Source of the DNA: Azadirachta indica
Taxonomy: Eukaryota; Streptophyta; Magnoliopsida; Sapindales; Meliaceae
Assembly: GCA_022749755.1 (NCBI GenBank)
Contig: CM040444.1
Coordinates: 2,825,509 to 2,889,508 of the forward strand
DNA length: 64,000 nucleotides
Direction: 5' to 3'
The notes under the pieces are model-generated. The model had not been told where the DNA came from and searched no databases. It saw only the letters and a list, made by a program, of their open reading frames with translations. Position numbers and translations under genes: made by a program. Shown here piece after piece: positions 48,029 to 62,100 of the stretch; positions within the stretch are counted from its first letter, which is position 1; the number at the start of each line of letters is the position of its first letter.

Positions 48029-51000
48029 TCATCTAGGACCTGATAATTCATCCGGCTGAATGTGGGAAGTGGAATCAACAATCCAATTAGTATTGGGGTG
48101 GTGAGTATGGTTGAACTCTTGGCGGAACATCTCCTCTTTCTGCCATTCCTCCCATCTTTCAGCCAAGCCATCGCCTTCCAACATTCTGACAACCTCGGAC
48201 ATCTTTGGCCGTTCCATTGGGGAGCCCTGTGTGCAAAGAAGAGCAACCTGGATCAGCTGCTCCACTTCTTCATCTATGTAGTTGCCCTCCAAATCGCTAT
48301 CAACTAACTGCTCCAACTTCTTCTCTTTCAGAAGTCCTTTTACCTGAAATTTTAAAAATAACATCAGAAAAGTTACCACAATTGTAAGAAATAGTCGGGC
48401 TCTTTAATGATGACGTGAAGAGTGTATAAACAGAAGTTAAATAGAACCCTTCTAGCTCGACCATTAAACAAACATTTCTTCACAGATGCATTGCCATCAG
48501 TTATAATAAATTGTATGCAAAAAATAGTTGCGAACATGAAGGGAAAATGAGGTTAGCATGGAACAGAGAGTTCATACCCAATCAAGCAACATGACATCAT
48601 CATCGTTAGCAAGCCGAGCAAGATCGAAAGCTCTTTGTCCTGTGATGAGTTCAAGAAGCATGACCCCATACCCAAAAACATCAGTTTTCTCTGAGGACTT
48701 TCCAGTTGAGAGGTACTCTGGAGCTATATGCCCGATTGTTCCACGTACAGCAGTGGTAACATGTGTATCTTTGTAATCCATGAGTTTAGCCAACCCAAAG
48801 TCTCCAACAACAGCTTCAAATTCTTCATCCAACAATATGTTAGCAGCTTTCACATCACGGTGAATAATCTTCGGGTCACAGTGATCATGCAGATATGCCA
48901 GCCCCCTTGCAGATCCAAGTGCAATCCGCTTCCTTATGGGCCAACTCAGTGGTAACTGTGACTGTTGTCGCTCTAGATAATTCACCAAACAATGAGAACA
49001 TTTTAGAAAAAAATTTCACATCACAAGTGCAAGCAACAACAAACTGTGACTTCCAGGTTTGATAAATTCTCAGAATTTTAATCAACAGAGAAACTTTGCA
49101 ATTTTCAAACTTTCAGATTTCAATCACATTGGATATATTGCAATAGAATTGGCTACATTAAGTCATTGGTAATTAAGTTTTTCTTCAGAAATTGTGCCAG
49201 AATAAAATATTGTTCTAAATTGAAGCTAAAACTTGTAAAAGAAGAGGTTGAAATTGATATTCACGTGAAGTTAGCAAAGTAAACATTTATATAAGGGGCT
49301 TCAACAATGAAATAGAAAAATATATAATTAAATAAAACCGAGGGAAAAAGAAGACTTGCCAACATACCTCTTAGACATGATGCCACACTTCCATTAACCA
49401 TAAAAGGATAGACAAGCAATCGTTCTGTTGGTGTCATACAAAAGCCACGTAGACGAAGTAGATTTCGATGAACAGCCATACTGATCATTTCTACCTCAGT
49501 CTGGAACTGTAGCTCTCCACCCTGTGTACGCTCCTCTTTTAATCTTTTCACTGCTACTAGAGAACCATCAGCTAAGCGGCCTTTATAAACCTTGCCAAAT
49601 CCACCTCTACCCAGAATGTTTCTGTTGCTAAAATTATCAGTTGCAACTTGTAGTTCACGTAGAGAAAACCTTTTGAGCTGTCCCAGGTGAACTTCTGGAT
49701 CTTCTTCGGCTGTAAACATAGTGGACAGTGAAAATCCATCCCATACAATTATTTAAAGATCAACTGATAATGTTTTATCATAATTCACTGACCAGGTACA
49801 TCAAAGAAATGATCCTGTGGTTTCCTTCGTCGCCACCAAGCAAGTGCGATTGCAGGGGCAGCAAAAAGTAGCGCGGCCCCAGCAGCAACTCCTCCAGCAA
49901 TAGCACCAGTGGCACTGTTACCTACAGTGCAATAGGCAGAAGCATACAGATATAGTAAGACAAACAAAGATTAAATTTTCAATCACACTAAACCCAGTTG
50001 GAAGTAAGCAAATCCCTGGAATTGAACTATTACCATCCCCTTTTACTCAGAAGTAAGAAAAATTATGTGGAAAAAGTTCTCAAGCTCATTGCATCTTTCA
50101 ATTTGAAGGTGATCTTTGGTTTTATGGAATGCAAATGAAAGGGGAAATGAAAGAGGAAACAAATTGAACAATAGAAGCAATGGAATATGAGAAGGAATAA
50201 GATTCCATATTTTAGTTCATACATGGAACGACCAACATAAAAGAATCCAATATGTTTTTTTTGGACCAAATTGCCCCTAAAAGTTGAAATATTTTACATC
50301 TAATTTTTACTAAAAGTTGTAATTGTTTTATTTTTACTCTGAAATTTAATAGTTGAGCAATTACAGATATAAAATATTTTAATCGATTGAGAAACATAAC
50401 TCTTAATTGTATATCTAGAAAAATGAAAACTGAAGAAGAAATAACAATTTACATTTTTGAAGGTAATAAAAAATTAAACTATTTTTTACAGGTAGTTACA
50501 ATATTAAAAATATCTAACAGATAAAATATAAAATATTAATGTTGGAAAATCTAATGAAAATGTTTCACAAGTATATTTAATAATATAAATTAATTATTAT
50601 ATAAAACAAGAAAATGAAAAATTAATAAGCAGCTGTTAGCCACTGTGTGTGATGAGTGTCATCGCATGTGGCAGACACAGGCAGTGCCAGCTGAATGGAC
50701 ATCTGGCAAGCTACAGAAATATATAAGTCTCGATGGAACAGGTGATGCCAATTGGCAGCAAAAATCTATTCCAGATTCAATATGGACAGCAGTGTGATTT
50801 GACACAATTCTACTTCCATCAGCGTCAATGGTTAACAATCTAGCCAATGAAGATGGCAGCACCCATGCAATGCACCGTCATTTGATGATGTAGCAATTAC
50901 AGCTGGTTTCTAGCTGCAAGTGCAGCACCATAACATATCCTTCGTTGGGGCTGATTGCGCCAGTGTGTATAATGCAGAATTTTGGTTCCAATGATGTCAT

Positions 51001-54000
51001 TGTGTATGCCGAAGTGGTTTCTTAGCCGGCAACAACACTGTTTTTGTTCTTTTGTTTTGTATTATTTATTTGCTTGAAATTATTTATATAATTTATGACA
51101 GACATTATAGGAAACTTCCGAAAGAACAATTTATTGAGGGGAGGAATCCCAATTCCTCAAGTTCAAAGAATTGGGATTGCTTGGAATCCCAATACCTTGA
51201 TATTTTACCCAACCAAACATAGAAGTCCAGATTACTTTTGGTGTTCCTTCCGTTCTCTATGTATTCTCTCAAATAAACATGCATCTAAACTCCTAAATGA
51301 AAAAAATTGATGACACAATCTAGAAACAAGCAATAAACTATCATGACCAAACTTACACAACCCATTGTTTGTACAAAACTGAGAACTAATCAAATGGAAG
51401 AATATCCATTTGCAGTGGGATGAAGTAGCAAATTTGCATGCCACTCATTTTCAATCAAATTCTCCTCAAAAAACAATTTCTCCTGACATTTTTTTAACAT
51501 GACTACAAAAATATAATTGGAGAAGATGCACATACCAAGAAGGAAATGAAATTGTCAAGACAGGCCAAATCTATCAATATTGGCTTTATCAGGCCAAGAT
51601 GTCAAAAAAATGAAAGGACGAATAGAATATCAGTTGACTGCATGGGGAAATAACCCAATCTACCAGGTGAACAAGGATGTACCCCACTTTCAGTCATAAC
51701 TTAAAAATTAACAGCAATGATTATCAGAATTTCAGAAATAGCAAACCTGAAGAAGTTGGTGGTGTTGGTGTAATGGGAGGAGGAGGAGAAACTGGAGGCT
51801 GCCTAAGCTGATTATTGTTAAAACTGCACAAAGCAAACATCACAGTTAGCAAATCATCCCATTGGGGGATTTTCAGGCAGCAGGGTAGTTCAATAGGTTT
51901 TCCAAGACTGCTTAGCTGGAGGAACAGAGAAGAAAGGCCTCACTTTTAACCAACCTGATGGGAGTAAACAGTGAAAATGAACCATTGGTTGGAATATCTC
52001 CCGTAAGTTTATTATTTGAAAGATCCCTACAATTACATTGTGATAAAAATGTCACTGTTGCAATATTTAATTTTTGAGGATATTGAGGGGTAAATTGGTG
52101 GCTAAAAATTAAGATATCAACATATCACTCACAGCACTTGCAGTGACGTAACAGTAGTTAATGTCCGAGGAATTTCACCCGACAAGCTGTTGTTGTTGAG
52201 ACGCCTAATCCAAAAAACAGAGAGCCATCATTTTTCATAACCAAGAAATAATGCATTAAGAAAATTTACGGCGCACAATTAAACAAAAGCCTAGTGGAAG
52301 AATATAATTATCTGTCACAAATTGAGATGGAAATGCTATTAAAATACATTTTTTTCTTCTGATTCTAACACTAGATAATTACATTGAAGCTTTTACAATT
52401 GTGTCTTCACTTGCCCATTCATATAATGGTGATTTAGAAAATAGCAAATCCACTAATGACTGGCCACAATGTATTAGCTTCAAACTACAGAACTCCAATG
52501 TTCCCACTTTAGCTTGTGTCATAGACTCAGCAATCGTTTCTCATTTGAACCCAAATTTTCACCAAGGAACTCCAAACCTTCATTTTTCTCACCTTCGCAT
52601 GACATTATTGGACTAAACAAATACAAAATAATACTCAAAAAATAAGCAGTGTATGGAGAATAAGCCGAAAAAATTCTTTATGAATGGAAGTTGTCAATTG
52701 GCAGCATTTATAGCTACAGCACTTACGACCCAAAGCACAAACACATCACTTGGCACTTACCTAATGCTAGGTGGGTGCAATGCATTCTTTGACAATTCTC
52801 ATACACTTGATGCTTTTACGGCTGTGGTTTTCAATCAATTATCTAAGAACTCCGATATTCTCGGGCCACTTGCTACACCACAGAACAAGGATTTATTTTG
52901 CTAGATCCTTTGAAATTTTTAGTACTTTAATTTGTGAGGCCCCCAACACATTTGAGAGACCTGAGATTCAAATAATTTTGAAGATGAAGTCACCATAAGT
53001 AAACCTTTAAATTAGTTTTCAATTTGCAGACTTAATTAGGAGTTAACAACATTTTTTGTATGTAGTCCAGGTATAAACAGTTACTAATATTTATCTTTTA
53101 TAAATAAATATGCTGATTTATGCACTTTATGAGTATTCTATAATTCAGTGAGTCCAAGTATTCAGCCTTAATTTAGCTATTACATGATTTTGTTTAGTTC
53201 TGACAATTAATATTCCCAATTTTCTAAGTTTTAGAAAAGCTGACCTTGTTAGAACTATTAAAAGAAGTACCCTGCAATCAAATATTTTCTTAAGAGTTTG
53301 ATTAATGAAATATTGACTTGCTTAGTTTATTGTCAAAGACATGGCTGTATAAAGTATCTTATTTCATCTCCGCTTAATGTGCATACCTTTCTCTGGCTGT
53401 TCTCTTGTTCTCATTTGTTATCTTTTTAATCCTTTTCCTTTCAAAACCCAAACCTCAAATAACTGTTAGAAGTACTATTCTTTATAATTGTTAATGGCAG
53501 TGTTGGAACTCATGAACAGACTCTGTATCTGCTTCATCACCTAATGAACTTAGATTATTGAATCAAGGGTGGTCCTGTACCTCACAACTGCTAAACATCT
53601 CATATTGATACTACCCTCCCATTTTTTATCTCGATCTCTCTCTCTCAAAATCTCTAAGCTACACAATAGTAGGCCGTAAACGTTAATTATGAAAGAAAAA
53701 GGAAACGAACAATTCCTTTCTCTCTATCTTACAAATGCTAAATCTAATGTTGTACCCTTCCATAATATTATATCCTTACCAAGTTGACCAAGTGGTCATG
53801 TCTTCAAATCCCCCAATCATATTCTTAAATCATAATAAGATATGTTTGTTATCATGGTGATGTAGGTGTTTTGGATGTGGTTCTGGATAGTCCACATCTT
53901 GCACAACAAGAGGCAAGTCAGAGCTTAAATATTATGTCAGCCCTTAACTATCCATTTAAGCTTTAGGTCAAGTGCTAACTCAACACGGCACATGGCTTCC

Positions 54001-57000
54001 CAGATGTAAAAGATGATATCCATAAAGAGATCTTATGTATATATTTGGGATGCAAAAAGCTAGTTCTGATTGAGCAACTAGCTTTTGACACAATATATAG
54101 AGTACCTAAGATGATGACGCAACAGCCGGCACGTGATACTTAAATATAGAATCAAGTTCTTGCCAAAGAACCAGATGCGCTTAATTTATGACAGTAGGGA
54201 CAACCACTTCCATTACTAACTAGAAAAACACCAAATTCATTCTCTCTTTCTATCTATACTAGTGTTCATTGCCTTATCCACTTCTGCTGTTGTTAAAATT
54301 GAAGTCAAAAAACTGTAACTTTAGGGTGCTCAGCAACATAAAAACAAATTGTAAAATTTTGAGAGAAAAAAACGATAGGTTCAGGCTGCTCTTATAAATG
54401 CTTTAGCCATAGAAGGATCCCAGATGAACTGAAGAATAAAATCTCAAGAGGCTATCACCTAAATTTCTCATGCCTTGTACCAAAAATAATTGAATATCAC
54501 ACCAGTCGAAGGAAGGAGGTAGCTGCACGTGGAAGTTCAGCAGCCAAACATGACATACTAAAGAAGTTTCGAGGACAAATCTGATTATCATGAAGTAAAC
54601 AAAAAGAATTTAACTCCATCATCCAAGACCGGCAACTATACGTGAATTCTTACATTTGCAACAATCAGCAGCCAAGAATAGCTCAAACTACCAGACAGTA
54701 AAGTGATGACAGGTCTATGACAAACAAACAACTGATACAATTTTTTTTCATTTTTTTGGAAAAAAAAAAAAAAAAACTATGAAATTTGATTGTAACTATG
54801 ACCACCAATCTACTAACTATTCATGCCTGCATATGCAATAAAAAGAATTGATATGGTAAAGCACCAAAGAATACTACCAATTAAGTTACATGATACAACT
54901 TGAATTTCATATAATTTGGTTTCATTTCTTTTTAATAAATGACACAGCTTTTCTATTTAATTGATACTTTCAAATTTCTTCAGCCAGCAAATTTCTTATT
55001 GAGAACACAGTGTTTTCAATTTTGACACGACATTTTGAAAAACTATTTTTTTTTTTTGGGGGGGGGGGGGGTGGGGGGGGGGTGGGGTGGGCTACTAAGA
55101 AACATAAGAAGAGAATTAAAATAGCTCAATGTGTAATAAAACTCATATTAAGATTTTTAAAACTTTTCTTTTCCAAGGAACATCAAAGACTTGGGATTCA
55201 AGTTCAGTCAGTAATTCATCATTCAGAATTAAAAAATTAACATAAGCAGGTAGGTAGATATATATGTGTGTGTGTGTGTGTGTGTCTCTGTTTTCTATGC
55301 CAAAACTCAATATTTTAACTAGAATAAAATTTAGCACAAGAGAAAAATAGAAGGACTTTTTAAGATTCTAAGTGAGGAAGATTCTATATATTTATGGATT
55401 GACTACAATTCTTGGGGACTTAATGGTCTTCAGTTTCTTGTTTGGATGTTTATTTAATTTGTAGCTAATTTTGAGCAATGCTCTGGGAACATCTGGTCCA
55501 CCTATCTGTAATTGCTTTTTAGTTATAAAAATATTCTTTCCAAGAAAAATAGAAAAGAAGCTCATAATTTTGGCTTCTAATTAAGCTTTTTTAAACAATT
55601 TCGTAAAAATAAATTGGCTAAGGCAAATGTAGAAAATGATACTACTGAACTAGTTCAAGGATGTTCTTAAATCAGATTTTTTATATTGACCATAACATTA
55701 TTTCCGAAGTAAACATAAGTAATTTATTCGCAAAACGGGAAGAAGATACAAAAGTGAATCAGAGCTTCACAAGGGAACAAAAACAGCCTGTTAAAAGCTA
55801 ACTACAAGCAAGGGGATTGTGACTGCCCCCAGTCCTTCAATCTATTAAGTTTCTCAGGATATATCCTGTCCCTAGTCATCTCTGATTGAGGAATTATCCC
55901 AATCACAAGTAGATCCTTATCACATATCCTTAGGTCTATAGGCTAGGGTCAAAATTATACAATTAACTATATAAATGCTTAGGTCTATGCTTATCTAGAT
56001 TGCTGGGAAACAGCAATGCCAAACATCCTCTGTCCACGTCAAAGCACAACACTTTTTTTTCACTTCATTCACCAAAGCTCTCTATTGTGAAAATAGTACT
56101 TTTATCTTTCTGCTATTTCCTTGACGTGAAATTTATTCTACAAAGGATCCTTCCTAATCAACATATATATATCTAAGCTTGTAAGTTTCCCTTGCTAACC
56201 TAATTTAATCTTCATTGCTGACCAGGTTTCGGATCAAGTATCCAAGGGTTTCCCGTAACGCCTAATCCATATATAGAGTTTAAGTATGGCTTTTTGACTG
56301 GATCAACTGAATTTAATGTATCATCATATCTTTTTTGCATGTGTTCAACTAAAATATATACCTTCTCAAACTTTTAATTCTTAATCATATTTTGAACTCA
56401 AATAGTACAAGTTTTTTTTCTTAAGACTTTCAATATAAGCATCTGCACATTCTAGCATAATGTAGAAAACTTTTCAAGAACCAATGATCACTACGCTTAA
56501 CAACAAGAACCCCACCCACCCATAGCTCTTTGACTAATACGTAATAAAAGACTTCAACCCCTTGCTGGTGATCATATACCAGGTGTGAAAAATCTGATGC
56601 ACTGACAGGGATATTAAATCCTGCTGCTGGTAAAACCGACCAAGTTTTCAAAATCTAAAAAATTATATTTAGAGAAACAGTAGATTGCCATTTTTATTTG
56701 AAATGAAAAAACAACTACAAAAGAATTCAAAATTTCCAGCTTTCAAATATCACAGTCAAATTATGCCTTCTAGATATACAAGCTATGGCTTTCGCAAGTA
56801 TTATCAAGAACTCAAGCAGTAATTAAATATGCTGACACAAGAATGTAATTTGAAAGATATGTGCTCATACAGGAATCGTAATTTTGTAAGCTTGCCCAGT
56901 GTCGACGGAATGAAACCAGTTAGGTTGTTCAAGTACAGATCCAGGCTCACCAAGTTAGTCAAATTTCCAAGCTCCTCGGGAATTCTTCCACTAATTTCGT

Positions 57001-58776
57001 TACTATAAAGTTCCCTGCACAAAAACTTGTTTTAATGATTCTAGACCAAATAGAAACTAAGTTTCAAGGAAAGAAAGGAAAGTTCAATAGAAGCATATAC
57101 AACTATCATTATGAAAATCAAAAATGTTCATATCTACCACTCTATAACACCAATTTTACAAGACATACCAAAAAACTATAAGCAAAAGTGGGAACCATCT
57201 AATTTGGTCAACACGAGAATCAGCAATACTAACTGTTCAAATATAATAAGAGTCCAAGAGGCCATAGCAATTTCGACATAACTACCAGACATATAACAGT
57301 ACAACAAGACTATGACTTCTTGAAAGGTTGTTTCTTGATTAATAACATGTTGACAATGTAGCATCTTTGGATACTAAGTGCTTGTTTGGTATGGCTTTTC
57401 TACAAGTCAAAAAGACATTTTCAATGTAAAAGCCCTTTTCATTTTTTTTTTTTTCTTTTGTGCGATTTGGTTGTTACTAGACTAAAGGACTTGGAGATTA
57501 AAAAAGCTGTTTTGCTTCTTCTAGAAGAAACACAAATTTTGGACTTTTGAAGTACATAATTTTTAGCTTCTTTAAAAATTAAATTGTTTAAAATACTCTT
57601 ATTTTATTTTAAAGAATTTGCCTTATTTCCTTATAGTATAGCTTTCAAAAACTTGTCTACTAAATATAATTACACAATTTTATTAGAAGTTATTTGCAAC
57701 AACCAAACCATCAATACAATTTTGTTAAAACCCCCACCTATAAAAGCTTTACTTATAAAAGATGTATTTCAAGAATCTTACTTGAAAGCTATGACAAATC
57801 CTATATACATAGGGTAAGTCTAGTTCCACCAGATGGTGTCACTAACTAAATCAGTAAAACTTGCTCTTCTCGCCTACTCTTCGAAAGTAAAGACAATAAT
57901 AAACCATGCACAGTTAGACAAATTCTAAAGAACTTCACCGTAAATAAAGTATTGACTTACAAATACTGCAAATTTTGGAGCAGACCAAGCTGCGAAACCA
58001 GTTGACCAGATAGATTAGCATTGCCAAGATCACTGAAAAAACACAAATGGAAGAACTGGGTCACCAATACAGAATATAACAAAAGGCAATATAAATTCCA
58101 GATAGGAAAAGAGATAAATGAACTTACACACGCGTGACACTATTTTCACTATTGCATGTAACATGAAACCATGTACAGGGATTCACAAGGGTGGGATCCC
58201 AACTCTGTAGAACATTGTTGGGATCAGCTAAATTGGTCTTCAACGCATTCAATGCGTCGCCTGTCTTGCATAAATAAAGCAATGATCAGTCGCTGCTTTC
58301 TATATACATTAAAACTATCTATTCTTCGATAATTGATGCCTCTCAATTAAATCAATGGACATTCAGTTTGAACTTTACAAGAGAACCCCATCCAAATATA
58401 TAATAAAATGACAAAAAATCAATGAATAATCATATACTATTAATGACAACCATGTAGAAAGCTCAATTACATAACACACAATATCACAAAACAATCCAAG
58501 TCAACCCACTAATCTTTAATAGAAGAGAACCCAGATTTTTTTTTTTTCCTCCTACTGCGAAACAAATTATTCACTTCCTAAAAACTAATAAATTCGATTC
58601 AGAAACAGAGATTCATAAAGCAAAAAAGTTTTAAAAAAAAGTCAACACAAGTGAATCCCATTGAAAAATTTTTAAAAAAAAAAATTACCTTCAGCATTAG
58701 AAGCAACAGGCAAGAACAAATCAAAAAGCAAAATCGAAGAAAGCAAAGCCCAGAAAGCTCGCTCCAATTTAGCCAT
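48029..58776 (-). CDS. BAK1: SERK3/BAK1-type LRR receptor kinase
   Basis: Plasma-membrane co-receptor. In Arabidopsis, BAK1 pairs with BRI1, FLS2 and other LRR receptors in brassinosteroid and immune signalling. Coding exons in gene order are 58689-58776, 58128-58260, 57961-58032, 56871-57014, 52133-52204, 51955-52026, 51747-51823, 49793-49921, 49368-49709, 48578-48972 and 48029-48343. The frame is 1,839 nt, giving 612 aa. Signal peptide about 1-28; LRR N-cap with [10 protein letters not shown]; five LRRs on exons of 72 or 144 nt; Pro-rich SPP segment about 195-220; membrane segment about 227-248. Kinase: [11 protein letters not shown], Lys317, gatekeeper Tyr363, Tyr403, HRD Asp416, DFG Asp434, and activation-loop Thr450 and Thr455, the same residue numbers as in Arabidopsis BAK1. 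The tail [14 protein letters not shown]...SGPR is of BAK1 type. SERK1/2 are excluded by the short SPP without LCGP. Confidence 0.96.
49922..51746 (-). other. Long intron 7 of BAK1
   Basis: An intron of 1,825 bases. It contains a perfect 11-bp inverted repeat (AATCCCAATTC at 51145-51155, GAATTGGGATT at 51168-51178) with a 12-base loop. That looks like part of a small transposon end or a structured intron segment. The open frames within it are not genes. Confidence 0.65.
54055..54086. repeat. Perfect inverted repeat in BAK1 intron 4
   Basis: AAAAGCTAGTT and AACTAGCTTTT, 11 bp each, flank a 10-base loop. Confidence 0.8.
55058..55091 (+). repeat. G-run in BAK1 intron 4
   Basis: A nearly pure G tract, interrupted by single T bases, is preceded by a T-run. 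Several G-runs in a row could form a quadruplex on the plus strand. The BAK1 transcript would carry the C-rich complement. Assembly errors in length are likely here. Confidence 0.85.
55266..55284 (+). repeat. GT microsatellite
   Basis: About nine GT repeats following a short TA stretch. Confidence 0.85.
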
Positions 58777-59100
58777 AGCTGCAATCACACATGTATGAGT
58801 CAAAGTCACAATTCGAAATTGGCCATCCCCAACTGAATCCAAAACCAGAATCAAGAAGGACCCTTTCTGAGTGAGAAAGATTTCTGTTATCCAGAAAAAT
58901 AGTGGATGATTTACTGTTAAAAGGGGATTGGAATCGGGAAGAGGGGAGTGAAATGAAATAGAGAGGTTGGTAAATGAAGAGACAGAGGGGAAGAACGAAA
59001 GAAGAATTTTCAGTATTTGTATTTTGTATTTTGTATAGGCAAGGTTAGTGAGTCAAAGGCTCACAAAAGTCGTCTAGCTCTCCAACATGTGTAAGAAAAT
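58777..59100 (-). promoter_or_regulatory. 5' leader and promoter region of BAK1
   Basis: Immediately upstream of the BAK1 start codon on the minus strand. The region is rich in CT on the coding strand (GAGAGG-type on the plus strand around 58935-59010), as is common in plant leaders. No single regulatory site is certain. Confidence 0.45.
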
Positions 59101-62100
59101 ACGAAAATGACATTTCTTTATTAGTTTTTGTTTTTAATTCTATTTATAATTATAAATACATGGACAAAATTTCATCCTTAAACTTTAACAAAACAACAGA
59201 TAAAGACATAATTTTATCTATTTTAAATATTTAGTCCCTAAATTTTTCTATCAATACTTGAAGTGGCAAACATGTTGTAACTGTGTAGGCCTAGTCAAAG
59301 AAATTTAAGTTTATTCACATTTCATTTTAGTGCTTAATTTGTTTAGTTTTTTCATTAATCAAAAAGACTTTTTTAATGATAAAATTTTTTTCAAATTTTT
59401 TAGTGTCATCTAGTTAATATACTAAAAAAATTTTTGAAAATTTAAAAAACTATTTTTATTTTACTAGAAAAAATCTAAAATTTAGGTTTTTGATAATAAA
59501 ATTTCGCCAACTTTTTTAAAAGACTAAATTATCTAAAGTTCTCGTATTGTATTTCAAAAAATTTAAGTTATTTTTTTAAAATAAAATATTAAACATTTGT
59601 ATATTAAAGTAATTACTTAAATTTTTTCAAATATTATTTGTAATAACCAAATAATTAATAAGTTTTTATTAACAACTATATTTATAAAAGTTTTACGAAT
59701 AAAAAGTTTACTCTAAAAACTTTATTTGAAAAATTATACCAAGCGATCCCTTATACTTGTACTATAACTAATCAAAAAAGACCAACTCAATCTAATCTAT
59801 AAGTCTATTAAATTTATGTCATATAATATTTCTAAAATATTTTAATTGATTATTCATGTTCTTATACTAGTTTGCATGATATTTGAACTAGGTTCTTTAT
59901 GTTTAAAATGTTGTCTTGATCCAAGTCAATATGGGCTCATATGTCGCATTTTGTTAACCTAGCTCATGTGTCACCTTTTATCAACATTCATCAATTTTGA
60001 GCAACATATGAGGATTGTATTCTGGTTTATTATTTAAGAAAAATACAATGAAAAAATGTTTATAACTTTTATTATAAATTATAAACGAGATATTCATGGA
60101 TAAAGTATATGAATTTTGACAAAACAATAAATAAGAACATACTTTAATCCTTTTTAACATATAAATCTTCATATTATCAAACATTACTAATTATTAAAAC
60201 TTAAAATAAAATTTAAAATAAACACAATAAACCTTTCTTTTCATTGAAAAAAATAGCTTGAATTCAGTTTATTGTTATAAAGAAGTTCCAAATTTTATTA
60301 TTTTTCATGCAAAGAAAAATTTACTGTCTCAATTTGTATTTTGTCCGAAATTTTTACATAAAATAATATTAAATAATATCCATAAGTTGAAATTTATTCT
60401 GTAGAAACGATCAAAGTATATAACGTTATTTATTATTTTATCAAAATTTAGGACTTATTCGTTAATTGGTCAATTATAAATTATAAATAAATATGCGAAA
60501 ATTAAGTGCAGAATCGCTTAATTCAACATCAGGCAGCCGTGTCAAACACGCACAACACGAGTAGGCGCACGCACCCCTTCAATTTTCCTCCCTAGTAGTC
60601 TTCATTCTTAAAATTAATTTTGTTAAGTCTAATTATATTAATATTATTAATTATTAATTATTAATTATTAATCTCGTTAATAATGATTTGTATTTGTATA
60701 ATTGAATTTCTTCTTTCTTTCTGTCTCTATCCTTAGTCAACTTCACCCGGCCCTTTTATAATAAATCAACATTCAACTCTTACTTCTTTCTTTCTCCTAG
60801 CCCTAATAATATTAATGACTTTCTTCATTTTTTAAAAAAAAAAATAATAATAATAATAATAAACTTTTAAAAAAAATTGAATGAGAGTCAAAAATTTCAA
60901 CCACAAAAAACCAAATCCTTACCCCATACTATTACTAGAATTTAGAATAGTTTACGAACGTCAAATATGTTTCTAACTACTCAAACTATGTGTAAAATGC
61001 ATAATAGTAATATTAATAATTTTTTTTTAAGTTTTAGATGAGAGTAAGAAATCTCACTCATGAAATAACAAATTCTTACATCCTACTATTACTCAAACCG
61101 GAAATAGCATAAAAGCATTAAGTGTGCTTCAAATTATTTGAGGTACACTTTGGGAGTTTAATAATAATAATGATTTATTTTTATAAGAAATTCGTTTACA
61201 TAAATTAATGTAAGATGATTATATGATTGGTATACACTATTTATTTTTATAGAAGTAAAAGAAAATAAATTAATTATATGAAATAATTAGTATTATTGTA
61301 CTAGTAATAGTAGTAAATGAAATTGTTTTGAATATTCTTTTTCATTGTATTTTGAATTTAATTTAATTACTTGGACCAAGTTGTTAATCTTAAATGATGT
61401 CTGACTTTTCTTGATCAAACAGTATAGAAAAAATAAGATATATAAATAGGTCAATTACTAGTGAAGACTTAGATAGTGAAAGGTTAAGATATTAGAATAT
61501 TCACAAAATTTAAAGTGAATACTCTAACTTTATTTATTCATGATTTATGTTAGTATAATATAAAATGATAATATCATATATGTATAAATAAGCCGCTAAC
61601 CTACATCTAACCTTACTATTGTTAATAAGTAATTTTCACCAAATCAAATGAAAATGAAAAATTACCCAAATGAAAACAAAAAAATTTGTACTTTTTTTTT
61701 AAATATCACATATATAATATACTAATATTGGAATCATACATCTATTGAGAGTTTACAACTCACCTTAGAAATTTACTCTCACCAAAACATTATATATTAA
61801 TTTGTAAAAAATTAAAAATCAAATAAAAATTTAAAATTTTTAAATTTTATTTTTTTTACAGATATATCTTTTAAAAATTTTTCAAAGTCATTTAATAAAG
61901 CCTTTTATATCTTATATTTATTAGTCTCTCTCACTTTATTTTTTCTTTATTACATCTTCTTTCTCCTTAAATATTTTTTAATTTCATTTATCATTTATAA
62001 ATTAAAAAATTAATGAATTAAATAATCTTTTTTTAATATTTATATATTATGATAATTTTAAAAAAAGTCATGAGTTTTTTAGATAAATTAATTAAAATAA

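Larger units (their letters stand above)
52205..56870 (-). other. Very long intron 4 of BAK1
   Basis: A 4,666-base intron between two LRR exons. It holds a G-rich tract (55058-55091), a GT microsatellite (55266-55284) and a perfect 11-bp inverted repeat (54055-54065 with 54076-54086). No recognisable gene or complete transposon was found. Open frames inside (52401-52998, 54403-54591, 56430-56651) have no family signature. Confidence 0.7.

Noticed and set aside
48062..48955. Plus-strand open frames over the BAK1 kinase exons
   Set aside because: They are antisense shadows of exons 10 and 11 of the receptor kinase.
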